Shown: positions 28,525 through 37,997 of the stretch, in pieces | Position numbering within the stretch: position 1 is the stretch's first letter | Layout: the number at the start of each line of letters is the position of its first letter | Assembly: GCF_900129975.1 (NCBI RefSeq) | Contig: NZ_FSRG01000004.1 | Location: 124,001-188,000, forward strand | Source of the DNA: Halodesulfovibrio marinisediminis DSM 17456 | GTDB lineage: Bacteria; Desulfobacterota; Desulfovibrionia; Desulfovibrionales; Desulfovibrionaceae | Direction of reading: 5' to 3' | Length of the DNA: 64,000 nt | Notes under the pieces: model-generated | What the model was told of the DNA's origin: nothing | What the model saw: only the letters and a program-made list of their open reading frames with translations | Databases searched by the model: none | Program-made: the position numbers and the translations under genes

Positions 28525-29293
28525 ACGTATTATTCCGTGCCTTGACGTACGTGATGGAAGATTAACAAAGGGTGTAAAATTTAAAGGCAACGTTGACATC
28601 GGTGACCCAGTAGAAACTGCTAAAAAATACTACGATGAAGGTGCCGATGAAATCGTATTTTACGACATTACAGCTTCCCATGAAGGACGCGGAATTTTTC
28701 TTGATGTCGTAGAAAAAGTTGCCTCAACCATCTTTATTCCGTTCTCTGTAGGCGGTGGCATCAACTCCGTGCAGGATATGCGTGATGCCCTTAACGCCGG
28801 TGCAGAGAAGGTTTCCGTGAACTCCGGTGCCGTTAAAAATCCTGACATTATCAGTGAGGGTGCAGCACGTTTCGGAAATCAGGCAATCGTACTCGGTATG
28901 GACGTAAAGCAGGTTCCAGTAACCGCAGACATTCCATCCGGTTATGAAATTGTTATTCATGGTGGCAGAAAGCACATGAATATGGATGCAATTGAATGGG
29001 CAAAAACAGCTGAAGCTCTCGGTGCCGGTGAAATCTGTGTTAACTCTATTGATGCAGATGGTACTAAGGACGGTTATGAGTTGAATCTTACCAGTACCAT
29101 TGCAGAAGCTGTAAACATTCCGATCATCGCCTCCGGCGGTGCGGGTAACCCACAGCACATGTACGATGCCGTGACCAAAGGCAAAGCAACAGCTGCGCTT
29201 ATCGCATCAATTGTACACTACGGTGAATATACCATTCCTGAGCTCAAGCGTCAGATGTCTGCCATGGGCGCTAAAATGCGCATGAGTTGGTAA
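28514..29293 (+). CDS. hisF: imidazole glycerol phosphate synthase cyclase subunit
   Basis: Barrel enzyme forming IGP and AICAR from PRFAR and ammonia. The 259 residues start [16 protein letters not shown] with catalytic Asp11, and the second catalytic aspartate lies in VLGMDVKQ near 134. The late [16 protein letters not shown] segment is the phosphate site. GAGGAGG lies inside the end of hisH, giving translational coupling across the 11-bp overlap. Somewhat divergent internal segment ([20 protein letters not shown]) recalls the HisF paralogues of cell-surface sugar loci, so the exact pathway is slightly uncertain. Confidence 0.88.
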   Translation: MLSKRIIPCLDVRDGRLTKGVKFKGNVDIGDPVETAKKYYDEGADEIVFYDITASHEGRGIFLDVVEKVASTIFIPFSVGGGINSVQDMRDALNAGAEKVSVNSGAVKNPDIISEGAARFGNQAIVLGMDVKQVPVTADIPSGYEIVIHGGRKHMNMDAIEWAKTAEALGAGEICVNSIDADGTKDGYELNLTSTIAEAVNIPIIASGGAGNPQHMYDAVTKGKATAALIASIVHYGEYTIPELKRQMSAMGAKMRMSW

Positions 29294-29302
29294 GCTGGTA
29301 TT

Positions 29303-29415
29303 GCCTCCGGCGGCTTAAGAACCTCTTGCAAGAGGTTCTTAAGAATCTCCAGAAACCTTTATTAAGCGAATAGCGCCCGTTAATTGACTTTTCACGCGGC
29401 TTTAATTTGCTGACT
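29303..29415 (-). repeat. dispersed intergenic repeat, copy D1 (reverse)
   Basis: TGCCTCCGGCGGCTTAAGAA followed by an internal hairpin (AACCTCTT / AAGAGGTT), TCTTAAGAATCTCC, and CACGCGGCTTTAA. It is the reverse complement of the copy at 36056-36183 and of copy C. It begins ten bases after hisF. Confidence 0.75.
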
Positions 29416-29427
29416 TAAATAATGAAA

Positions 29428-29462
29428 TAAGGGCTGTCCTAACTAATAGGGCAGCCCTTTTA
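29428..29462. terminator. bidirectional intrinsic terminator
   Basis: AAGGGCTGTCCT / AGGGCAGCCCTT, between convergent hisF and exoIII and flanked by two oppositely oriented repeat copies. Confidence 0.88.
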
Positions 29463-29465
29463 TGT

Positions 29466-29605
29466 TTTTGGGAAAGGTAGTGGAATGTAAGCCGCGAGGC
29501 ATCTATCAGAGAAAAAAGTACTCGTAAGTCAAAAAAGTTTGAAAGGGGGTCTGGGGGAAAACTTTTCAAAGTTTTCAGCCCAGCCGCCGGAGGCAAGCCC
29601 CGCAG
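29466..29605 (+). repeat. dispersed intergenic repeat, copy D2
   Basis: GGGAAAGGTAGTGGAATGTA, AGCCGCGAGGC, an internal hairpin (AAAACTTTTCAAAGTTTTC region) and GCCGCCGGAGGCAAG. It is the mirror of copy D1 across the terminator. Confidence 0.7.
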
Positions 29606-29650
29606 GGTCGCCGACGTCATCTTGCAGGAAAATGCCGTCGCTGCAGGGAG

Positions 29651-30418
29651 CTAGATATCTAGTTCAAGCCAGACAGGGCAGTGGTCGGAGCCGAGCTGGG
29701 TATCTTCGATCCATGCATCTTTGATGGCATCTTTTAGTTCTTCAGAGACAAAGAAGTAGTCGATACGCCACCCTGTATTGTTTTTGCGGGCGCTGAAGCG
29801 GTAAGACCACCACGAATATTTGTCTTTAGTGTCCGGATTAACATGACGGAAGGTGTCTATGTAGCCAGCCTTTACAAATTTATCGAGCCATGCGCGTTCG
29901 ATAGGTAAGAAGCCCGAAGTTCCCTCGTTTTGTTTTGGTCGCGCGAGATCGACAGGCTTGTGTGCAGTGTTGAAGTCGCCACAGACTACAATTGGCTTGG
30001 TTTTGCGCAGTTCTTCTGCATGCTCAAGGAAGGAGTCATAAAAACCAAGCTTGTATTCAAGTCGCTCGTCGCCTGCCTGTCCATTCGGGAAGTAGATGTT
30101 GAAATAGTGGAATTGTTCGAATTCAAGGTGAATTACCCGTCCTTCCCCCTGATACTTGGTGTCGGGAAGATCGTAACTTACGCTGAGAGGTTTGATCTTA
30201 GAAAAAACGGCAGTGCCGGAGTATCCTTTTTTTACGCTGGATCCAAGCCAGTAGCTGTAAAGCCCTTCAGGATGCCTATCTTCTTCGGCAATCTGATCCG
30301 GCATTGCTTTGGTTTCCTGTAAGCCAACCACGTCTGCATCATTTTCTTTGAACCATTGCCATTCGGGCTTTTTTTGTATGGCTCGAAACCCGTTAACATT
30401 CCAAGAAGTAAGCTTCAT
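29651..30418 (-). CDS. xthA: exodeoxyribonuclease III (AP endonuclease)
   Basis: DNA repair nuclease that cleaves abasic sites and removes 3' blocks. The 255-residue protein shows the whole exonuclease III pattern: WNVNGFRA at 6-13, metal ligand Glu35 in LQETK, GDFNTAH near 151-157, and the final catalytic histidine in LGSDHCPVWLEL. AAGGA precedes the start at a good distance. Single gene, divergent from the M24 peptidase gene and convergent with hisF. Confidence 0.93.
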   Translation of the reverse strand: MKLTSWNVNGFRAIQKKPEWQWFKENDADVVGLQETKAMPDQIAEEDRHPEGLYSYWLGSSVKKGYSGTAVFSKIKPLSVSYDLPDTKYQGEGRVIHLEFEQFHYFNIYFPNGQAGDERLEYKLGFYDSFLEHAEELRKTKPIVVCGDFNTAHKPVDLARPKQNEGTSGFLPIERAWLDKFVKAGYIDTFRHVNPDTKDKYSWWSYRFSARKNNTGWRIDYFFVSEELKDAIKDAWIEDTQLGSDHCPVWLELDI

Positions 30419-30680
30419 TTCTATTTCCTTAAGCTGGTAAAATTTGCAGGTCAGAAGGTAGCGTAGTGTATAAATGTCGTCAATTAGGAATTGTTACTGA
30501 TTAGTAGTCGTTGCTTCATATAAGAGGCAGGTATATGCTGCCAGCTTAACTTACTAAAAAGAACAGGCTCACTTTTATAAAACGTCTTGATATCACTAGC
30601 ATAGACGGGCTTGTTTTTATGCTGGTTAGAGTCTGTTTTCTCTTGTTTTGAAATTCCTTTTTGAAGGAGACTGGTAGATT

Positions 30681-31748
30681 ATGATTCAGGTATGCGAAGC
30701 AAGGCGCGAGAAATTACGTTTACTTATGGATAAAAAGGGTATTGATGCTCTTTTTATCAGCCACGAAGCAAATCGCTATTACTTATCCAGTTTTGAACTG
30801 CATGACGGACAGAAGAACGAATACGCTGGTTATCTCCTGATTACTAAGGATGGAAGAGACTGGTTGTTTACTGATCCTCGCTACTGGGATGCCGCAAAGC
30901 GTCTGTGGGACCCGTCATGTATTTTTATTTACGGTGCAAATGCTGCGAATGCTATTAATGAGCATATTAAGAAGCTTGGATATATGACTGTTGGTTTTGA
31001 AGCCCGCACTATTCCGTATGCGTTCCAGAAATCATTAGTTGATGGATTTCAGTGTGTGGAGGGCGACGGACTTGTAGAAGAGCTTCGAATGATTAAGGAC
31101 GAGCATGAGATTGCGTGCCTCAGAGAAGCGTGTGCTTTGAACCATAAGCTTATGCAGTGGGTTCCTTCTGTCTGTCTACCTGGACGTACTGAGCGAGCTG
31201 TTGCTTGGGATATTGAGAAGTTTTTCCGTGAGAATGGTGCAAGCGAACTGGCGTTTTCATCAATTGTTGCTGTAGGGCCAAACGCTGCGCTACCGCATGC
31301 AATTCCGGGAGACACTGTCATTACTGAAGATAGTCCAGTGCTTATTGATGTTGGTTGTCGCCTGAATGACTACTGCTCTGACCAGACTCGAACTATTTGG
31401 GTTGGTTCCAACCCGACTGATGAGTTTAAGCGGACTATGGAATTTGTCCGTAAAGCACAGGATGTAGCCATTGCATCAATGGAGCCGGGCATGCCTGTGA
31501 AAGAGGCACATGCTGTTGCGGTTAAAGTTTTTAAAGATGTAGGTGTTGAGGAATTCTTTACCCATTCTCTTGGGCACGGAATTGGTTTGGAGACACATGA
31601 AGCACCGTCTGTAAACTCTCGTTCTGATGCTGTCTTGAAACCAGGAATGGTCGTTACTGCCGAGCCGGGACTATACTATCCGGAATGGGGTGGCATCCGT
31701 TGGGAGCATATGGTTCTGGTAACGGAAAATGGTGTTGAACGAATGTAA
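30681..31748 (+). CDS. M24 family metallopeptidase (Xaa-Pro aminopeptidase-like)
   Basis: Cytoplasmic dinuclear-metal aminopeptidase, 355 residues: an N-terminal creatinase-like domain (about 1-125) and the pita-bread catalytic domain. All five metal ligands are visible: Asp in LIDVGC (about 222), Asp in YCSDQTRT (about 233), His in HSLGHGIG (about 297), Glu in TAEPGLY (about 330) and Glu in RWEHMVLV (about 346). The family removes N-terminal residues before proline. GGAG lies 11 bases before the ATG. It is followed by a terminator; no operon partner. Confidence 0.9.
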   Translation: MIQVCEARREKLRLLMDKKGIDALFISHEANRYYLSSFELHDGQKNEYAGYLLITKDGRDWLFTDPRYWDAAKRLWDPSCIFIYGANAANAINEHIKKLGYMTVGFEARTIPYAFQKSLVDGFQCVEGDGLVEELRMIKDEHEIACLREACALNHKLMQWVPSVCLPGRTERAVAWDIEKFFRENGASELAFSSIVAVGPNAALPHAIPGDTVITEDSPVLIDVGCRLNDYCSDQTRTIWVGSNPTDEFKRTMEFVRKAQDVAIASMEPGMPVKEAHAVAVKVFKDVGVEEFFTHSLGHGIGLETHEAPSVNSRSDAVLKPGMVVTAEPGLYYPEWGGIRWEHMVLVTENGVERM

Positions 31749-31805
31749 CGGATAGCATGCTTCAAACGCATACCATATTGTTTCAATTAGTTTTCTAGAC
31801 TTTAT

Positions 31806-31845
31806 AAAGCTCGCGATACCTTTTAGGTGCCGCGGGCTTTTTTTC
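31806..31845 (+). terminator. intrinsic terminator
   Basis: Stem AAAGCTCGCG / CGCGGGCTTT with a T-run, about 60 bp after the M24 peptidase gene. Confidence 0.8.
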
Positions 31846-31978
31846 AACCCTGACGGGCTCTTGAGTCTGTTCAGTTATCCCATCCATAACTTGGTTTATA
31901 AACGTCCCGTTTTATCCAGAGTGCTACAATTGTGCGTACTAGAATAGGTTCTTGTTCATGGCCACGGGAGGGCTTGAT

Positions 31979-32611
31979 ATGACAAAGACAGTTCAATGTT
32001 TCGCACTGGTTTTATGCTTGTGTTTGCTCAGCGTATCGTCAGCTTCGGCAGAATATACTCAGCAGGAATGTGATAAATTTTATTTCTCCGCCCAGTATGA
32101 TGAAGCGTATCAATGTATTAGTTCAATGGCTTCGGAAGGTGATCCGCAGTCCCAGTTTAATTTGGCTGTATTATATCATTTGGGACAAGGCGTTGAGAAA
32201 GATACTTCTAAAACAATATATTGGCTGACCCGTGCCGCAGAAAATGGACATCCTAATGCACAGTTTGGTGTTGGTGCCGCTTATGAAGCTGGCTTCGGCG
32301 TAGAAAAAGATTTAGCAGTGGCCGTAAAATGGTATACAATGGCTGCAAACCAGGGCCATGCAGCAGCACAGACTAATTTAGGTGTTATGTACGGCAACGG
32401 TGAAGGTGTAGAACGGAATTCAATAGAAGCATTGAAATGGTTTAGACTTGCTGCATCAGGTGGAAGCAGTAAGGCTAGACGTAATGCAGAAGTTCTCTCA
32501 CAGCATATGACTGATGAAGAGATTCTTGAAGCTGATACACTGGCAGCAACGTGGGAGCCCATAATGACAGAACATATTGATATGCTCCCTAAGCCGTCGG
32601 TGCACAAGTGA
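31979..32611 (+). CDS. secreted SEL1-like repeat protein
   Basis: 210 residues from the ATG at 31979-31981 (GGGAGG seven bases upstream). A signal peptide of about 24 residues (MTKTVQCFALVLCLCLLSVS..ASA) is followed by SEL1 repeats (about 55-165: AVLYHLGQGVEKDTSKTIYW; VGAAYEAGFGVEKDLAVAVK; LGVMYGNGEGVERNSIEALK). Such solenoids bind proteins in the periplasm. A seven-base gap leads to the SpoIIAA-like gene, so the two are likely one unit. No specific partner can be named. Confidence 0.85.
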   Translation: MTKTVQCFALVLCLCLLSVSSASAEYTQQECDKFYFSAQYDEAYQCISSMASEGDPQSQFNLAVLYHLGQGVEKDTSKTIYWLTRAAENGHPNAQFGVGAAYEAGFGVEKDLAVAVKWYTMAANQGHAAAQTNLGVMYGNGEGVERNSIEALKWFRLAASGGSSKARRNAEVLSQHMTDEEILEADTLAATWEPIMTEHIDMLPKPSVHK

Positions 32612-32618
32612 GGTAGGC

Positions 32619-32987
32619 ATGTTAAAGCTTTTGGAAGGATTTGATGACTCAACACTTGCTGTTGAATCCGAAGGTGAAATTACTCATAAAGATTACCAAG
32701 AAGTTATTATTCCACGTGTAAAAGAGATATTGAAGACACATGACAAGGTGAATTGCTTTATGCACTTTACTGAGGGTACAGAATACTCAGCGGGTGCAGT
32801 GGCAACAGATGCACTTTTTGGAGTCAGGCATTTGTTTTCGTGGAATAAAATTGCAATTGTAACTGATCTTACTTGGATGCACAAAGGTGCCAGATATATT
32901 CTACCATTGATGCCATTTGAGGCGAAAATGTTTGTTGAAGGCGAATACGAGTTTGCTAAAAAATGGTTGGAAAGTGAGCCGACTTAA
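32619..32987 (+). CDS. SpoIIAA-like (STAS-fold) protein
   Basis: 122 residues from the ATG at 32619 with GAGGT before it. The pattern MLKLLEGFDDSTLAVESEGEI, a middle FWNKIAIVTD-like strand (here SWNKIAIVTDLTW) and the ending FEAKMFVEGEYEFAKKWL are characteristic of the SpoIIAA-like family, soluble or membrane-touching STAS-fold proteins of unknown role. It lies seven bases after the SEL1 gene. The stem of the following terminator starts 27 bp after the stop. Confidence 0.82.
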   Translation: MLKLLEGFDDSTLAVESEGEITHKDYQEVIIPRVKEILKTHDKVNCFMHFTEGTEYSAGAVATDALFGVRHLFSWNKIAIVTDLTWMHKGARYILPLMPFEAKMFVEGEYEFAKKWLESEPT

Positions 32988-33013
32988 TTTGACCCAATTT
33001 GTTATTAAGAAAG

Positions 33014-33054
33014 AAAAAAGGGCTGTCCCGACGAATCGGGGCAGCCTTTTTTTA
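33014..33054. terminator. bidirectional terminator overlapping the sdaA stop
   Basis: AAAAAAGGGCTG-CCC / GGG-CAGCCTTTTTTT between convergent genes. The T-run runs into the stop codon of sdaA at 33052-33054, so the two genes share one compact end. Confidence 0.85.
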
Positions 33055-34266
33055 CTTGTTACGACTTCGCCCTGCGTATGCTTTGGCGAGTCCTCCGGTG
33101 GAGGTTTCGCGGTACAAGCTTGGAAGGTCATGTCCTGTTTGTTTCATAACGTGCACAACCTCATCAAAAGTGATGTGGTGTGTGCCGTCAGAAAGAATAG
33201 CCATTTGCGCACAGGAAAGTGCACGTGTGGCAGCGCAAGCATTACGTTCGATGCAAGGAATCTGCACCAAACCGTCAACAGGGTCACAGGTAAGCCCTAA
33301 GTGGTGCTCTAGCCCCATTTCTGCTGCGTATTCAATTTGCCGTACTGTTCCGCCTAGTAATTCTGCGGCAGCACCTGCTGCCATTGCGCATGCGGAACCG
33401 ACCTCGCCCTGACAACCTACTTCTGCACCGGAAATTGAGCCATTAAATTTAATGACATTACCGAATAGACCTGCGGTTGCGAGTGCCTGCAGAATGTCAC
33501 GACGTTTCAGCTGTTGTTGTTCCTGCAAGTAATAGAGAACTGCTGGAACAACGCCACTAGCGCCGCATGTAGGTGAGGTGACGATAATGCCGCCACCTGC
33601 GTTTTCTTCTGATACAGCAAGTGCATAGGCTGTAATAAGCCCTGTTTGCTGCATGTCATCAGAGGCATTGCGGCATCGTCTGTAGAAGCGCCATGCCTGT
33701 CTGCTAAGCCCGATAGACCCCGGTAATACACCTTGGTTGTCAAGGCCGCGTGTTACTGCGTTTTCCATTGTTTCCCAGACAGTTTCCAGAAAATCAAAAA
33801 TAGTTTCCCCTTCGCATTCCACTACATATTCCCAGTACGTGATGCCTTTTTGCGAACAGTACTCCATAATTTCTTTTACTGTCGTGAGCGGGTAAACGCT
33901 CTCACTTTCTTTATCTTCTTGCCCAAGTTCGCGGATTGCTCCGCCGCCTACGCTGAAGAAAGTGCGGGAACCTAACAGTTCCCCTTGTTCATCAAACGCT
34001 TCAAATGTCATTGCGTTTGGATGTTCCGGCAAACATTTTTCAGGATGCCATCTAATTGTTGTATACTCCTTGCCAAGTACTTCTAGCACAGCCTGGTCTG
34101 TAAGATGCCCTTTGCCAGTAGCTGCAAGGCTTTCGTACAGGTGCACAACATACCTGTCAGCATGTGTGTATTGCTGTAAAAACAGCTCTGCAGCCCGTTT
34201 TGGGCCCATTGTATGGCTAGAAGAAGGTCCGACACCAATTCTGTACAATTCACGAATGGATTTCAT
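33052..34266 (-). CDS. sdaA: L-serine ammonia-lyase (iron-sulfur type)
   Basis: Deaminates serine to pyruvate and ammonia, letting serine serve as a carbon and electron source. The 404-residue single-chain enzyme has the N-terminal beta domain (SIRELYRIGVGPSSSHTMGP, the serine-binding motif) and the alpha domain with SPTCGASGVVPAVL and further cysteines (GCQGEVGSACAMAAG; CIERNACAATRAL) expected to hold the [4Fe-4S] cluster. Length is slightly below the E. coli enzyme (454). The start has GGAG ten bases upstream. It fits with the peptide importer and ammonium-control genes elsewhere in the window. Confidence 0.93.
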   Translation of the reverse strand: MKSIRELYRIGVGPSSSHTMGPKRAAELFLQQYTHADRYVVHLYESLAATGKGHLTDQAVLEVLGKEYTTIRWHPEKCLPEHPNAMTFEAFDEQGELLGSRTFFSVGGGAIRELGQEDKESESVYPLTTVKEIMEYCSQKGITYWEYVVECEGETIFDFLETVWETMENAVTRGLDNQGVLPGSIGLSRQAWRFYRRCRNASDDMQQTGLITAYALAVSEENAGGGIIVTSPTCGASGVVPAVLYYLQEQQQLKRRDILQALATAGLFGNVIKFNGSISGAEVGCQGEVGSACAMAAGAAAELLGGTVRQIEYAAEMGLEHHLGLTCDPVDGLVQIPCIERNACAATRALSCAQMAILSDGTHHITFDEVVHVMKQTGHDLPSLYRETSTGGLAKAYAGRSRNK

Positions 34267-34756
34267 TACAGTTCATCTCCATCTCAAATGTAGAATTGTC
34301 TGCCGCTCGACCCCAACATTGCGGGTTAACAATTTTTTACATTTGCAAGAAAACAATTTTCTGTGTTCAGCACCAGTGTCTTGCACACAATCAAAATCTC
34401 GGCTGAGACGCAAGCTTTTCTCGAACGTTTTTTCTATCTAACTAAAATAGCTGAACACTGTTTACTCTGTATTGGAAAGTGGATACTGATTGAGCTAATA
34501 GTATTAGTCCTAAAAAATGCATGAATACTCTTTTTTGCGGTTGAGTGAGTGATACCCTTATGAGTGTTTGCAGTTGTGTTCTATAGTGTTTGCGCATGTC
34601 TAATTGCTTGATTTTGCTTGCAAATAATGGGTCTAGCTATTAGGTGAGTGCTACTTCAATTTTTAAAAAACGACTGAATTGAACGAGGGACACACGATTG
34701 GTTAGGCAACTCAAGGGGAACGGTTGCTGCATCCTCAACTCACATTAGGAGAGAAT
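34267..34756. other. divergent intergenic region sdaA / porin
   Basis: About 490 bp, AT-rich, no gene seen. It must hold two promoters. I see no strong palindrome or terminator. Confidence 0.4.
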
Positions 34757-35989
34757 GTGACTCGTCGTGTAATCCAACTTATTGCTATTTGTTCTATGGT
34801 GTTAGCTGCTGTTTCTGTTCAGGCGGCTGGTTTTGGTATTTATGAGTTCAGTGCTCGTGCTAACGCACTCGGTAACTCTGTAATGGCTGGTAAAGCAGAT
34901 CCGTCTTCTATTGCTCTTAACCCTGCACAGTTAACACAGCTTGATGGAACACAGATTGCTATCGGTGCTTCAGGAATTTATCCGCAAGCAACAGTAGATA
35001 TTGAATCTCCTGCTTCAGATGCTGGCTCTTACGATGGTAAAAGTACATTGTGGACTATGCCGCATCTATACGTAACTCATGCTGTAAATGATCAAATTTA
35101 CGTGGGCATGGGCGTATTTTCTCGCTTTGGTCTTGGTACAGAGTTTGATAAAAACTGGCCTGGTGCATCTGATGTGTACAAGGTTGGTATTAAGACTGTC
35201 TCCATCAACCCGCTTATTGGCTACAAAGTCACTGACAATTTCGCCATCGCTATCGGACCAGAAATCATGTGGTTCGACTTTGAGTTGAAGAAAAAGACAG
35301 GTCATCCATTGAATCATGTCTATCTTGATACAGAAATGGGTGGTGATAGCTGGGGGGCAGGTTTGGCTCTCGGTATGCGTTACCAGTGGACGGACTGGCT
35401 TTCTTTAGGTGCCAGCTATCGCTCTGAGGTGACTCAGAATGTAGAAGGCAAGATAAAAATGACCTATGGAGGCGTGACGAAGAAAGATACTGATGCGTCC
35501 GGCAAAATTACCCTGCCTCAGCAGATTGGTTTTGGTATTAATTTGAAACCAATGGATAAATTAAGTGTGGAAGTAGGTGCAACCTGGATTGGATGGAGCA
35601 GTTACGAAGAACTTAAGGTTGATTTTGCAGGTGGACCATATACTAAGTCTAGTCAGTACAAAGATACTTGGCGTTACAACATTGGTGCAGAGTATAATCT
35701 TACTGAGAACTGGGACTTACGTGCTAGCTATGTATACGATGAATCTCCACTTAACAGTAGCCATCTGAGTTACATGGTTCCAGCTAACGATCGTCAGATT
35801 GTTGGTGTAGGTTTGGGCTGGCATAATGAACATTGGACTGTTGATGCGAGTTACAACTACTTGTTTATTTCTGATCGCTCCGGTCATGTGACAGTGAAAG
35901 ACTCAAGTGCAGATCCATACATTCAGGATGCGAAATTCAAAGATGGTGATGCACATATTGTTGGCCTGACTGTTGGCTACAAGTTCTAA
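34757..35989 (+). CDS. FadL/OmpP1/TodX family outer-membrane protein
   Basis: Outer-membrane beta-barrel that passes hydrophobic compounds such as fatty acids. I start it at GTG 34757-34759 with AGGAG five bases upstream, giving 410 residues; the frame extends 11 codons to a TTG without a site. A signal peptide of about 23 residues (ending VQA) leaves the mature start AGFGIYEFSARANALGNSVM, the family hallmark: the N-terminal hatch with ALGNA-type segment and NPAQLTQL. It ends in the barrel signature VGLTVGYKF with C-terminal Phe. Single gene. Together with the acyl-CoA synthetase at 43593 it suggests fatty-acid use, but they are not linked. Confidence 0.9.
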   Translation: MTRRVIQLIAICSMVLAAVSVQAAGFGIYEFSARANALGNSVMAGKADPSSIALNPAQLTQLDGTQIAIGASGIYPQATVDIESPASDAGSYDGKSTLWTMPHLYVTHAVNDQIYVGMGVFSRFGLGTEFDKNWPGASDVYKVGIKTVSINPLIGYKVTDNFAIAIGPEIMWFDFELKKKTGHPLNHVYLDTEMGGDSWGAGLALGMRYQWTDWLSLGASYRSEVTQNVEGKIKMTYGGVTKKDTDASGKITLPQQIGFGINLKPMDKLSVEVGATWIGWSSYEELKVDFAGGPYTKSSQYKDTWRYNIGAEYNLTENWDLRASYVYDESPLNSSHLSYMVPANDRQIVGVGLGWHNEHWTVDASYNYLFISDRSGHVTVKDSSADPYIQDAKFKDGDAHIVGLTVGYKF

Positions 35990-36012
35990 TGCATCATCCC
36001 TAATACAATAGA

Positions 36013-36050
36013 AAAAGAGGGCTGTCCTAATTAATTAGGACAGCCCTCTT
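36013..36050. terminator. bidirectional intrinsic terminator
   Basis: AAGAGGGCTGTCCTAA / TTAGGACAGCCCTCTT between the convergent porin and asnS genes. Confidence 0.9.
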
Positions 36051-36055
36051 ATATT

Positions 36056-36183
36056 TGAAGAAAGGTAGTGAGGCATAAGCCGTGAAGCTGCGTAGCAGCG
36101 TGCTGATGACCTCGTGAGTAAAGGTTTTAGGAGATTCTTAAGAAGCCCTTTTCCTAAAAAGGGTTCTTAAGCCGCCGGAGGCA
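36056..36183 (+). repeat. dispersed intergenic repeat, copy E (best full copy)
   Basis: Starts GAAGAAAGGTAGTGAGGCAT, AAGCCGTGAAGC, then GGAGATTCTTAAGAAG, a stem CCCTTTTCC / AAAAAGGG, and TTCTTAAGCCGCCGGAGGCA, ending 23 bp before the asnS stop. Confidence 0.75.
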
Positions 36184-36206
36184 CTTCGCTTTTAGTGTAG
36201 AACACC

Positions 36207-37592
36207 TTAGAATTCGATATGCTGTGGTGTGCGCGGGAATGGGATAACGTCGCGAATGTTGGTGATGCCTGTGACGAGCATGAGGAGACGTTCGAAGCCC
36301 ATACCGAAGCCTGCGTGCGGTGCGGAACCGAAGCGACGAAGATCGGTGTACCACCAGTAGTCTTCAGGGTTCTGACCCATTTCGTTGATACGCTCAAGAA
36401 GCACATCCATGCGCTCTTCACGTTGTGAACCGCCGATGAGTTCGCCGATGCGCGGAACGAGAACGTCCATAGCGGCAACGGTTTTACCATCGTCGTTAAG
36501 ACGCATGTAGAACGCTTTGATGTCTTTTGGGTAGTCGTACACGATTACAGGCTTCTTGAAGTGCTCTTCTGCAAGGTAGCGCTCGTGTTCGGTTTGAAGG
36601 TCGATTCCCCACTCAACAGGGAATTCCCATTTTTTCTTGGTAGCGGAGAGTAATTCGATTGCTTCTGTGTAGCTTACGCGTGCAAATGGCTCGTTAATGA
36701 TGTTTTCAAGGCGACCCATGAGCTCTTTGTCGACGAATTTAGCGAAGAGTTCGATGTCATCAGGGCAGTTTTCCAGAATGTGTTTTACCACATACTTGGT
36801 CATTTCTTCCGCAAGGTCCATGTTGTCTTCATTGTCTGCAAAGGCAACTTCCGGTTCAATCATCCAGAACTCGGCAGCATGGCGTGGAGTGTTGGAGTTT
36901 TCAGCACGGAAGGTTGGGCCGAAGGTGTACACTTTACCAAGTCCCATTGCCAGAAGCTCAGCTTCGAGCTGACCGGATACGGTGAGGTTTGCCTCACGAC
37001 CGAAGAAGTCATCTTCAAAAACAGAACCTTCTTTAGGTGCTTCTACGCCAGTAGCAGGTAGTGTGGATACGCGGAACATTTCGCCGGCACCTTCGCAGTC
37101 GGAACCGGTAAGGATTGGTGTGTGTACGTTAAAGAAGCCTTTGTCGCGGTAAAATTTGTGTACGGCGAATGCTGCTTCGGAGCGAATGCGGAATGCTGCA
37201 CCGTATTTGTTGGTACGTGCACGAAGGTGTGCGATCTGACGAAGGAATTCGTCAGAATGACGTTTTTTCTGTAATGGAAAATCTTCTGCGTCAGCGGTGC
37301 CGAGCAGCTTGAGTTCTGTAGCGCGAACTTCCCATTTCTGTCCTTTACCTGGAGATGGTACAAGTTCACCAAGCAGTTCAACAGCTGCACCAGTGGTTAT
37401 ATCTTTGATGATCTCATAGGTCGGTACGGATTCGTCGACAATAACTTGCAGGTTCTTAAGGCAAGAGCCGTCATTCATCTCAAGAAATGAAAAGCCCTTT
37501 GCATCACGACGGGTACGCACCCAACCGCAAATTTTGATTTCTTTGGTTGCCTCTTCTGCCTGCAATGCATCAACAATGGGTGTTCTACGCAT
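36207..37592 (-). CDS. asnS: asparaginyl-tRNA synthetase
   Basis: Class IIb synthetase charging tRNA-Asn. 461 residues: OB-fold anticodon domain (about 17-105, [20 protein letters not shown]), then the catalytic core with motif 2 ([19 protein letters not shown]) and motif 3 ([15 protein letters not shown]). AAGGAG lies eight bases before the ATG. Its presence means Asn-tRNA need not be made by the indirect amidotransferase route. Single gene with a repeat copy and terminator after it. Confidence 0.96.
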   Translation of the reverse strand: MRRTPIVDALQAEEATKEIKICGWVRTRRDAKGFSFLEMNDGSCLKNLQVIVDESVPTYEIIKDITTGAAVELLGELVPSPGKGQKWEVRATELKLLGTADAEDFPLQKKRHSDEFLRQIAHLRARTNKYGAAFRIRSEAAFAVHKFYRDKGFFNVHTPILTGSDCEGAGEMFRVSTLPATGVEAPKEGSVFEDDFFGREANLTVSGQLEAELLAMGLGKVYTFGPTFRAENSNTPRHAAEFWMIEPEVAFADNEDNMDLAEEMTKYVVKHILENCPDDIELFAKFVDKELMGRLENIINEPFARVSYTEAIELLSATKKKWEFPVEWGIDLQTEHERYLAEEHFKKPVIVYDYPKDIKAFYMRLNDDGKTVAAMDVLVPRIGELIGGSQREERMDVLLERINEMGQNPEDYWWYTDLRRFGSAPHAGFGMGFERLLMLVTGITNIRDVIPFPRTPQHIEF

Positions 37593-37997
37593 TTCCCTGT
37601 CTCCTTACAGTCGGATAACGATATACAATACCATATCGGTATCGTTAATTACTTGGTATTGAAGCTCTATAACTGACTTGCAAGTCCACTGCAATTTGAT
37701 ATTACTGGCAGTTATGAAGATGGGGTTAAGCGTTTTGACTGTCTGAAATTAAAATAATCACTGTGTTTTTATTATCCTGGGAAAAGGTAACACAGTTATC
37801 GCGTGAGCAGAGAACAACCCCGATGCGGAAAATTTTGTATCAATGTAAAAAGAAAGGGCTTGCGTACTTGCAACAGCTTGGGGCAAAAAGTACAAAAAAT
37901 CTTGGTTTGATATCTAGTTCAAACATACATTGACTCGCCTGTCACGACGATTCTTTTTATGCATCTTAACCTTCTGAAAGACCGGTCCGGAGGACGC
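37593..37997. other. intergenic region between asnS and dsbA-like gene
   Basis: About 400 bp. TAACGATA (37616-) and TATCGTTA (about 37641-37648) form an inverted repeat just before asnS, with an inner ATACC/GGTAT. Otherwise nothing recognised. Confidence 0.4.

Noticed and set aside
29466-29640. CRISPR or IS element at the repeat-rich hisF/exoIII junction
   Set aside because: Repeats are inverted and few, with no spacer regularity, no transposase frame and no visible target duplication.
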